Shown piece after piece: positions 32,999 through 41,700 of a DNA stretch of 64,000 bases. A program made the translations under genes and the position numbers. Source of the stretch: Promicromonospora thailandica (GTDB lineage: Bacteria > Actinomycetota > Actinomycetes > Actinomycetales > Cellulomonadaceae); assembly GCF_024171955.1 (NCBI RefSeq), contig NZ_JAMTCS010000001.1:620001-684000 (forward strand). The letters run 5' to 3'. Under the pieces are notes generated by a model. That model was not told the origin of the DNA, did not search any database, and saw only the letters and a list, made by a program, of their open reading frames with translations. Positions within the stretch are counted from its first letter, which is position 1. Each line of letters opens with the position of its first letter.

Positions 32999-35900
32999 AT
33001 GAGCAGGATCGCTTTCCACCGCCCCGCACGAATCATCGCTCCGACGGTGCCGGAGCAGAGGGTGACTCTCACCCTGCCGCCGCAGAAGCCCGACAGCGGC
33101 GGCTCCAACACGTGGCTCTACGTGCTGCTGCCGTTGCTGAGCAGCATCAGCATGGCCGCGTACATGGTGACGTACGGCAACCCGTGGCTCGTGATGCTCG
33201 GTGTGACGATCGTGGTGGTCTCGATCGCGCTGACGTTCGGTATCCGCTGGCAGCAGCGCAGCTCCGCCCGCAACGCGCGGGACCGGCAGCGCGAACGCTA
33301 CGACGAGTACCTGGCAGGCATCCGCCGGCAGGCTCGTGCCTCGTTCACGGCCCAGCGGGTCGCCGACGCGTTCAGCCACCCCAGCCCCGTGCGGCTGTGG
33401 GCGATCACGACCGGGCGTCGTCGCGTCTGGGAGCGCAGGCCTGGGGACGACGACTTCCTCAAGGTCCGTCTCGGCACCGGTGACGGTCCACCGGCGATGC
33501 AGATCGCCATGAACCCCCGCAGCGATCCGATGACCGAATACGACCCCGTGGCGGACGGCTGGGCCGGTTCGCTGGTCAAGAAGCATGCCCGCGCCGACAG
33601 GCGGCCGGCGTGGCTGGACCTCGCAGGCTCCGGGGTGGTCAGCCTGGTGGGGCCGCGGGAGCAGACCCGGAACCTTGCGCACACACTGCTCACCCAGCTG
33701 GCCGTGCTCCATGCGCCGGACGACGTCACCGTGGCCGTGCACACGGACGGTGCTGCCGGCTGGGAGTGGACCACGTGGCTGCCCCACGCGAACCAACAGG
33801 ATGCCCGTCCGGGCGGTGCGGGTGTCGTCCCGCTCGTCGCGGAGACGTTCGACGGTCTGAGCGGCTTCCTCGACGAGTATGTGTCGACAGCGACCACACG
33901 CCGGGCCGAACGCACCGGGCCCATGTCGGGCTTCCGCGACGTAGGTCCGGAGCACCGGTTGGTCGTCGTCCTGGACGGGTACCGGCCGGGCGCTGACTGG
34001 GCGCGCGACCCTGTCGTGGGGCGGCTGGTGGCCGAGGCCGGACCCGGGACCGGTATCTGCGTGGTCTGCCTGGTCGAGCGCGAGAACGAGGAGCCCGAGC
34101 GGGTCGACGTCCGGGCTCGCGTCGACGAGCAGGGCGGCCTGACCCTGACCAGCCGGACGCCCGCGCTGCACAGCGGCGTCGACGGCGCCGTCGCCGACCG
34201 GCCGGGAGTCGTGCTGTGCGAGCAGATCGCCAGAGGTCTCGCACCGCTGCAGCTCTCCGGCGAGCAGGAGCAGGTGCTCTCCCGCACGGTCGCGCTGCCG
34301 GAGATGCTCGGGTTCGACGACATGGCCGACGTCGACCCGCGCACCCGATGGAAGGCGCCGGACGACGAGACGCTGCTCCGGGTACCGATCGGGGTGACCG
34401 GAACGGGCGAGGACCTGGTGCTCGACCTGAAGGAGTCCGCCCAGGGCGGGGTAGGCCCGCACGGGCTGGCGGTGGGTGCCACCGGCTCGGGCAAGAGCGA
34501 GTTCCTGCGAACCCTCGTGACGGGACTGACGATGCAGCACTCGCCCGAGGTGCTCAGCTTCGTGCTGGTCGACTTCAAGGGCGGCGCCACGTTCGCCGGG
34601 GTGACAGAGCTGCCGCACGTGGCGGGCCTGATCACGAACCTTGCCGACGACCTTGCTCTGGTCGACCGGATGCACGCTGCTCTGCACGGCGAGCAGCAGC
34701 GACGACAGAACATGCTGCGGGACGCGGGCAACGTCGACTCGCTGCGCGACTACCAGGTACGACAGGCCGCCGGTGGCACGGACGTGCACGGGCAACCGCT
34801 CGAACCGCTCCCCTACCTGCTCATCGTCGTCGACGAGTTCGGAGAGCTGCTGTCGCAGCGGCCGGACTTCACCGACTTGTTCGTCCAGATCGGCCGCGTC
34901 GGGCGCAGCCTGGGCATGCACCTGCTGCTCGCCAGCCAGCGGCTGGAGGAGGGCCGCCTGCGCGGCCTCGAGTCACACCTCTCGTACCGCATCGCGCTCC
35001 GGACGTTCAGCGCGGGCGAGAGCCGGGCGGTGATCGGCACCCCGGACGCGTACCGCCTCCCATCCATCCCGGGCTCCGCGTACCTCAAGGTCGACGAGTC
35101 GGTCTACGAACGCTTCCGCGTGGCCCACGTCTCCCGCCCGTACCGGCCACGGCCGCAGGACGCCGAGGCCAGCAGCGGCCCGCCTGAGCCCCCGGTCGAG
35201 CTGGGCCTCAGGACCGCGGAGGACGCCGCCGCCCAGGCGATGTTCGGCGAGCTGCTCCAGACGGTCGAGCCCGACCGTCCCGGACCGGGTGAGCGCACCG
35301 AGATGCAGGTCGCGGTCGAGCAGCTGCGCCGCTTCGGCACACCGGTGCACCAGATCTGGTTGCCCGTGCTGCCGGACCTCATCCCGCTCGACGCGATCCT
35401 CGGGCCGGTCGCCGCCGAGCCGGAGGGGCGCGGGCTCCAGGCCACGGCCTGGCCGCTCGGCGAGCTGTCCTTCCCGGTCGGTGTGGTCGACGTGCCGGCG
35501 GAACAGTCGCAACGGCCCCTCATGCTGAATCTGTCAGCACACGGGCATGTGGCCCTGGTCGGTGCACCGCAGAGCGGCAAGAGCACCACCCTGCGCACGG
35601 CCCTGATCGCCGCGATGCTCACGCACACACCCGACGAGCTGCGGTTCTACTGCGTCGACCACGGCGGTGGCTCGCTCCAGGTCCTGCAGGGCGCACCTCA
35701 CGTGGTAGGCGTGGCCGGCAGGCACGACGAGGAGCGGACGCGCCGGGCGCTCAGCGAGGTGCACCAGCTCGTGGGCGAACGGGAGCGCCTGTTCGAGGAG
35801 TGGGGCGTCTCGACCATGGAGGAGCTGCGCCGACGGCGCGACGAGGGCCTGCTGCCCGACGGCGTCTCGGTCGCGGAGGTGGTGCTGGTCATCGACAACT

Positions 35901-37075
35901 GGGGAGCGGTCCGCGCCGCGGACGACTCGGCGGAGGCGCTCGTGCAGGAGATCTCGTCGCGCGGTCTGAGCGTCGGCATCCATCTGCTGCTCACGGCCAA
36001 TCGCTGGGCCGAGGTGCGCCCGAACCTGCGGGACAACATCAGGGGCCGGCTCGAGCTCCGCCTGAACGAGCCGACGGAGTCGGAGGTCAGCCGCCAGGCG
36101 TCACGACAGATGCGTGCGGCCACCCCGGGGCGGGGCATCGTCTCCCCGGGTCTCGTGTTCCACGCGGCGTTGCCACGGCTGGACGGGGACTCGAGCGCGG
36201 AGAGTCTTGGCAAGGTGCTCGACGCCCTGGTCAGCGACATTGCCGACGCGTGGCGCGGCGAGACAGCCGGTCCCCTACGCGTGCTGCCGAAGCTCCTGGG
36301 CCCTGCCGAGCTCGACCGTGCCGTGCTCGCCGACGGGCAGGTTCGCCCGCACAGCGAGGTCCCGATCGGGCTGCGCGAGCTCGACCTGGCGCCTGTGTCC
36401 GTGGACCTGGAAGCCGGGGACTCCCACTTCCTGGTCTTCGGTGACGGCGGTTCGGGAAAATCGTCCTTTCTCCGCACGTGGATGCGCGCGATCGCCGCGC
36501 GTCGGGACGCGACGGAGGTGCGGTTCGTCGTCATCGACTACCGCCGCAGCCTGCTCGGTGCCGTGCCCGACCCCTACGTGGGTGCGCAGGCGGGCGACCC
36601 CGAGCTCGCCGCCGCCTATGTCGAGCAGGTCGTGGCCAAGCTCAAGGAGCGGCTGCCCCCGCCTGACATCTCGGCGCAGGAGCTCCGTGAGCGCAGCTGG
36701 TGGACCGGACCAGAGTTCTACGTCGTGGTCGACGACTACGACCTGGTGTCCGGAAGCGTGCAACGTGGCCCGCTCGCTCCGCTGGTGGACTACCTGACGC
36801 AGGCGAGGGAGCTCGGGCTCCACCTCATGGTCGCGCGGCGCGTGGGCGGCGCGTCCCGTGCCGTGATGTCCGACCCGCTCATCACTCGCCTGCGCGAGCT
36901 CGGTTCGGCCGGGCTGCTCCTCTCCGGCGACCCGCGCGAGGGTGCGCTCCTGGGCGACCAGCGGGCCACGCAGCAGGCGCCGGGGCGCGGCGTGCTCGTC
37001 CAGCGGGGAAAGGCCGCCGGGGTGGTCCAGCTCGTGCTGGACCACCCCGACGAGGCGACTTTCGAGGAGCTCTGA
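32999..37075 (+). CDS. eccC: type VII secretion ATPase EccC (FtsK/SpoIIIE type)
   Basis: 1358 residues. Two membrane spans at about 38-82 are followed by three FtsK-type ATPase domains with Walker A loops G-A-T-G-S-G-K-S (near 494), G-A-P-Q-S-G-K-S (near 856) and G-D-G-G-S-G-K-S (near 1149). The first domain has the D-E-F Walker B (L-I-V-V-D-E-F-G-E-L-L); the second and third have V-L-V-I-D-N-W and V-V-V-D-D-Y-D, as in EccC where domain 1 drives transport and the others bind WXG100 substrates. It is the motor of this ESX system, single-chain rather than split EccCa/EccCb. Confidence 0.96.
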   Translation: MSRIAFHRPARIIAPTVPEQRVTLTLPPQKPDSGGSNTWLYVLLPLLSSISMAAYMVTYGNPWLVMLGVTIVVVSIALTFGIRWQQRSSARNARDRQRERYDEYLAGIRRQARASFTAQRVADAFSHPSPVRLWAITTGRRRVWERRPGDDDFLKVRLGTGDGPPAMQIAMNPRSDPMTEYDPVADGWAGSLVKKHARADRRPAWLDLAGSGVVSLVGPREQTRNLAHTLLTQLAVLHAPDDVTVAVHTDGAAGWEWTTWLPHANQQDARPGGAGVVPLVAETFDGLSGFLDEYVSTATTRRAERTGPMSGFRDVGPEHRLVVVLDGYRPGADWARDPVVGRLVAEAGPGTGICVVCLVERENEEPERVDVRARVDEQGGLTLTSRTPALHSGVDGAVADRPGVVLCEQIARGLAPLQLSGEQEQVLSRTVALPEMLGFDDMADVDPRTRWKAPDDETLLRVPIGVTGTGEDLVLDLKESAQGGVGPHGLAVGATGSGKSEFLRTLVTGLTMQHSPEVLSFVLVDFKGGATFAGVTELPHVAGLITNLADDLALVDRMHAALHGEQQRRQNMLRDAGNVDSLRDYQVRQAAGGTDVHGQPLEPLPYLLIVVDEFGELLSQRPDFTDLFVQIGRVGRSLGMHLLLASQRLEEGRLRGLESHLSYRIALRTFSAGESRAVIGTPDAYRLPSIPGSAYLKVDESVYERFRVAHVSRPYRPRPQDAEASSGPPEPPVELGLRTAEDAAAQAMFGELLQTVEPDRPGPGERTEMQVAVEQLRRFGTPVHQIWLPVLPDLIPLDAILGPVAAEPEGRGLQATAWPLGELSFPVGVVDVPAEQSQRPLMLNLSAHGHVALVGAPQSGKSTTLRTALIAAMLTHTPDELRFYCVDHGGGSLQVLQGAPHVVGVAGRHDEERTRRALSEVHQLVGERERLFEEWGVSTMEELRRRRDEGLLPDGVSVAEVVLVIDNWGAVRAADDSAEALVQEISSRGLSVGIHLLLTANRWAEVRPNLRDNIRGRLELRLNEPTESEVSRQASRQMRAATPGRGIVSPGLVFHAALPRLDGDSSAESLGKVLDALVSDIADAWRGETAGPLRVLPKLLGPAELDRAVLADGQVRPHSEVPIGLRELDLAPVSVDLEAGDSHFLVFGDGGSGKSSFLRTWMRAIAARRDATEVRFVVIDYRRSLLGAVPDPYVGAQAGDPELAAAYVEQVVAKLKERLPPPDISAQELRERSWWTGPEFYVVVDDYDLVSGSVQRGPLAPLVDYLTQARELGLHLMVARRVGGASRAVMSDPLITRLRELGSAGLLLSGDPREGALLGDQRATQQAPGRGVLVQRGKAAGVVQLVLDHPDEATFEEL

Positions 37076-37098
37076 GCATGACCACCAAGCAGGGGAAC

Positions 37099-37782
37099 TC
37101 AGGTGCGGGTGATCGACCCGGCGGGCGGCTCAGGGAACCGCGCCTTGCGGTCGGCCGAGCCGTAGGACTGACCGGCGCGATCGATACCCGCGACGAACTG
37201 CCCGGCCGCCTGGATCGCGTCGGCGATCTGACCGAGCGTCTTCTCCTGGACGGGGTTCATGCTCGCCGCGAACTCCCGCGCGGGTTCGTTGATCTGGCTC
37301 TCCACCTCACGGGTCCGGAACATCTGCTCCGCCGACGTGGGCGCGTAGAACTCCTTGATGACACCACCGGCACGCGCCGTGACCTCGACCGTCGTCGTGG
37401 CGCGCTGACCGAACACGGAGTCCCTGGTGTCGAAGACCAGGCTGCGCAGCGCCTGGTACGAGGACACCAGTGCCTGCAGCTCCCCGACCATCGTGGACAT
37501 CCCACCCCGGACCGAGGCCATGCTCATCCGCAGGGGCGGGGTCTCGGGCGGCGCCGTCTGCTCGGGAGCGTCACCCGACCCGGTCGCCTCGACGGGGTCG
37601 TCGTTGAAGGACGGACCTCCTGCTGCCCACTCGTCGGGAACAGCGAGCTGGGAAACACCGGACCACAGGTCCTTGCCCTTGTCCGGGTCGGGCGGGGCCT
37701 CGCCGGACTCTGCCGGGGGTTCGTACGGCGCAGCGTACTTCGGCGCGACCGGCGTAACGGATTCGTTCGGATCAGTGGGCAT
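37099..37782 (-). CDS. ESX-associated hypothetical protein
   Basis: 227 residues. The first ~85 are proline- and acid-rich and probably unstructured. The rest is helical (M-S-M-A-S-V-R-G-G-M-S-T-M-V-G-E-L-Q-A-L-V ... V-Q-E-K-T-L-G-Q-I-A-D-A-I-Q-A-A). No family is recognised. It is convergent with EccC with only 23 bases between and lies among WXG100 genes, so an accessory or substrate role is likely but unproven. Confidence 0.7.
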   Translation of the reverse strand: MPTDPNESVTPVAPKYAAPYEPPAESGEAPPDPDKGKDLWSGVSQLAVPDEWAAGGPSFNDDPVEATGSGDAPEQTAPPETPPLRMSMASVRGGMSTMVGELQALVSSYQALRSLVFDTRDSVFGQRATTTVEVTARAGGVIKEFYAPTSAEQMFRTREVESQINEPAREFAASMNPVQEKTLGQIADAIQAAGQFVAGIDRAGQSYGSADRKARFPEPPAGSITRT

Positions 37783-37943
37783 GCGTCCCGCTCCTGCTCA
37801 TGCATCGGGGTTGACCATGCCGACTATAGGTTCGAAGAACTCTTGGTCGAGATCAACGATCTTGAAGACCAAACACTGTGCCTCTTATGGCACGAGTGGT
37901 CGACAAAGAGGATGAGTTTCGCGACAAGACGGAGGTCGGCCAC

Positions 37944-38279
37944 ATGCCGAGCGCAACCTTGAGCCCTGAGGAGTTCCGCGTCCAGCTCGGCCAGCTGCGC
38001 GCCGCGATCGGGGCGGTCCGGCGTGAGCACGCCACGATCACCGCGGCCATGGGCCAGGTCGAGACAGAGTTCGCCCGTGCCAAAGAGGCGTGGAGCACCC
38101 CCGCGGCGCTGACATACGAGGACGTCCAGAAATGGTTCGAGCACGCAGCGCACGAGCTCGAGGAGCTGCTGGCCGAGATGACACGACGCATGCAGCACTC
38201 GTACGAGGTCTACCGGGATGTCGAGGAACGTAACTCGCGAAACCTGTCCCCCCAGCACAACCAGCAGAACGGTCGCTGA
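37944..38279 (+). CDS. WXG100-like protein
   Basis: 111 residues: two long amphipathic helices with a turn at A-K-E-A-W-S-T-P-A-A-L-T-Y-E-D-V, a WXG100-like hairpin in which glycine is replaced. It ends Y-E-V-Y-R-D-V-E-E-R-N, similar to the helix-2 export motif. GGAGG at 37931-37935 fixes the ATG at 37944, although the frame is open to about 37887. It is followed two bases later by the next WXG100 gene, so they are probably co-translated partners. Confidence 0.8.
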   Translation: MPSATLSPEEFRVQLGQLRAAIGAVRREHATITAAMGQVETEFARAKEAWSTPAALTYEDVQKWFEHAAHELEELLAEMTRRMQHSYEVYRDVEERNSRNLSPQHNQQNGR

Positions 38280-38281
38280 AC

Positions 38282-38728
38282 ATGCCTGATACCAGCGTCG
38301 ACTATGACGCCGTCGAGTCGTTCTCCGTGGACCCGAACGGCCTGGTGGCGAGTGCACGGAAGATCCGGGAGCACACCGAGACCATCATCGACTCGCTCCT
38401 GACCATCGAGAACACCCTGGACCAGCTCAGCCTGGGCTGGGCGGGGAGTAGCGCGGACGAGGCCCGGGACTTCGGACAACGATGGCAGGCCATCTCGTGG
38501 GATCTCTTCGGCACCGAACAGGCGCCCGAGCGCGGTGTGCTCGCGGTGATCGCGAGCGGTGTGGCGACGGTCGGTGACCTCTTCGCACGGACCGAGACAT
38601 CGCTCGTGGAGTTCTTCGAGACCTTCGGCCAGGGGCTCGTGGGCGGCGGCTCCGAGGGTGAGACCTCCTTCGGACCACGCGAGGACATCACCGACGTCCG
38701 GACGACGGCGGTCACCCAGGACTGGTGA
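38282..38728 (+). CDS. WXG100 family protein
   Basis: 148 residues with the turn L-G-W-A-G-S-S-A-D-E-A-R-D-F between two helices (W-A-G). It has an extra C-terminal extension rich in glycine and acidic residues. It lies between the WXG100-like gene upstream and the WXG100-headed giant downstream, all on the plus strand. It probably dimerises with one of these for export. Confidence 0.87.
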   Translation: MPDTSVDYDAVESFSVDPNGLVASARKIREHTETIIDSLLTIENTLDQLSLGWAGSSADEARDFGQRWQAISWDLFGTEQAPERGVLAVIASGVATVGDLFARTETSLVEFFETFGQGLVGGGSEGETSFGPREDITDVRTTAVTQDW

Positions 38729-38780
38729 CGACGCCGCTGGGCGTCCAGACAAGCGATCCGACAAGACGACGTGAGGTTTC

Positions 38781-41700
38781 ATGCCATCGGGGACGAGCTA
38801 CGGGTTCGGCGTCGACTACTACGCCATGTACGAGCTCGGCAACGCCTGGATCAGGCTGGGCGACGAGCTCGACGAGCGCACCAGGACGATGAGCCAGGCC
38901 GTGGCCGGCATGGACTGGTCCGGGAGCGCGGCGGGTTCGATGCGCACCGTGTGGGGAGAGGGCTCAGGCGACGCCACGTCGATCGCCGGCGTCACCTCCC
39001 TGCTCATGGGTGCCCGTGACAACGCCTACCAGATCGGCGGCGCGATCCATCACTACGCCGCCAAGGTCCTGGAGGCGGAGGAGCGCGCGGAGAAGCTGGC
39101 CCTCGCTTCCTTCCTCGGCGGGCTGTTCGGATCCCTCCTGACGCTTGCGTTCCCACTGATCGCGTCGGTGGGCTTCTTCGGCCGGGCATTCATCATTCTC
39201 GACCAGGCGGTCGGGCGGCTCGCCGGGGTCATCACGCGGATGATCCCGAACGCGCTGCTCGGTCCGGGCGCGAGGGCCGTCGCCGAACGTGGGCTCGGGT
39301 ACATCGGTGCGGCGATCACCGGGGCCGCCACCAACACCGCCGTCGACTTCGCGATCCAGGCCATCTCACACCGGGCGGTGGGCGAGACGTGGAAGCCCAC
39401 CGCGATCGACGCCGCCTTCTCCGCGGGCTTCGGCGGTGTCTTCGGAGCGGTCGGTTACGTCGGTTTCCGAGGCAACCACCTGCCTGGTCCGAACACGAGC
39501 GTTCCTCGGGTCACGGTGCCCGCGCCCTCGAGTGGTTCGCCCGGGCTGCCCCAGCGGTCCGCGTCCGGCGGCTTCGTCCCCACGGTGCGCGACGACGGAC
39601 TGCACCAGGCTCCAGCCGTGCGCCCGACCGAGCTGAACCTGCGCCAGGTCCCGGTACCGTCCGGCCGCACCGCCACGCCGCCGCACGGCTCTGGCTCGGC
39701 CACACCTGCGCCGAGCCCGGACGCCGGCGGGGCAGGGGGCCGGCGTCATGACGCAGGAGGTCAGGACGAGAACCTCACCCTGGTAGCCCCCGCTGCGATA
39801 CGCGTGGAGGGCGGCGGCGCAGAGTGGGCCGTGCCGCTCGGTGGTGCCCGGGAGACCCCCTCTGAGGGCAGCGGTGGTGAGGGGGCAGTGCCGTTCGGCG
39901 GTACCCGAGAGACGCCTCCCGCCGACGGCGGCGTGATCGGCGGTGCCGCCCCCCGCCCCGTACCAGAGCCGCACGCCGGCGGGCACGACCCCGCCGTGCA
40001 CGCCGGCACCACCGAGGCTCTCACGTTCAGGAGGGACGAGTGGCAGACATTCCTGGATGACCGGGACGCCGTGTACCTGAACCGGCTCGACCTGGAGGAA
40101 CGCTACAACTGGGCGACGGCTTTCGGCCCGGACAAGGATGTCGTTGCCACGCAGGCCCGGTTCCGGGAGCGGGACCCAGAGGGCACGGCACTGATCGAGC
40201 GTGACCCGGCCACGCTGCGCGACCTGAACGCGAGCTACCACCGTGACCTGCGGCAAGGCTTCGAGGCATCCTGGCACCGGACCGGCGGCCGCCCCGACGC
40301 CGACCCGGGCTGGGCCGCCGAGCTCTCGAGGCTGCGGGGAGGACTCGGGGACCGGTTCGAACACTTCGCCCATCGCCAGCGGCTGCTCGACGAGTTCGAC
40401 GACGCGTTCACCCGGTCCCTCGACCAATTCCGGAGCGACGACCTCTTCGGCGGCGCCTATCTGGCGGATCCTCCTGAGAGCGCGCACGCCGTGAGGTACG
40501 ACGAGGCCACGGGCATGCCCGTCGCGTTCCGGGACCCGGGACCGGCGGCCCACGTCCGGGCGACAGGGCGGGCTGAGGTGACGGCCGCGACCGACCTCGC
40601 CTGGCAGAGCGCTGGCAACCGCCGTCCTGCGGGCGAGCACGCCCGAACGCTGGACGAGTCGATCAGCGACCTGCACTCCGGACTGCCCGCGCGCCTGGCC
40701 CACCGGAGTGATCAGGAACGTCAGGTGGAGCACGCCGGGCGGGACTTCGACCGCGCCCACGCGGACTGGCAGGACGACGTGCGTGTGGGCGGTCAGATCA
40801 GCGAGGAGGCCGCTGACCGAGCCCGCCACGAGTTCCTTCGCGACCTGCGCCGTCACCACGACGACCTTGGTCGGCAGCTGGAGGGCGCTCCGCCGGAACG
40901 GTTCGGCCGGGCGTGGGAGCGGACGAACGAAGGTTTGGTGGGCACCGTCCCGGAACGTCTGGAGCACAGCGGCTTCCGTGCCCGCGCCCTGGAGCGGGGG
41001 CAACGCGCCCTGGATGACGCGCTGGCGCGGCACCAGGAGCGTTCACCCCTCGAGGCCACCGTGAGCGAGGACAGCAGGGAACGCCTCGCCATGGCATGGA
41101 ATCGGGACATCGAGACGACCGTGGACGACCACTGGTTCCGCGCCAGGGAGGCTGCTGCCCGGCAGCCCGGATCGGCAGCTCCCGAAGGCCCGGACCTCAC
41201 GCCCGACGGCCAGCTGTCCTGGGACGAGCGCTTCGAGGACCTCGCGTCGACCCTGCCGCACCGGATCACGCACGAGCTGGAGAAGGACATCGTGCTCGGG
41301 CAGGCCGCACGCGACTTCCACCACCTCGCCGGACACCCGGACGACCTGCGCGGTCAGCGGTACGACGTGAGCGTCAAGCAGTTCGACGACATCGCGAAGG
41401 ACTTCCGCACCGACACCCTCACCCAGTACGACCGGATCTGGGCGCCGGCGGAGGCCGACTCCCGGGCGTGGCTCGCGCACGAGGCCTCGCGGGCGGACCT
41501 TTTCGCCACGACCCTGGCCCGCGCACAGGAGTCCCCGCTCCAGGCTCCGCCCCGGCCCGCGCCGCGGCCGGACGCGGACGCACCGGTCACGGGCACCAGG
41601 TCGGAGGCCACGCCGCTCAGGATCGACCCTGACCTCGGCAGGCAGCCCGACTCCGCGGAGTCCAGCTCCGGCCGGAGCACGTCGCTCGGTGACCAGCAGA

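Noticed and set aside
32985..33002. Five-codon leader peptide before EccC
   Set aside because: It could couple translation, but so short a frame is expected by chance; noted only under the intergenic entry.
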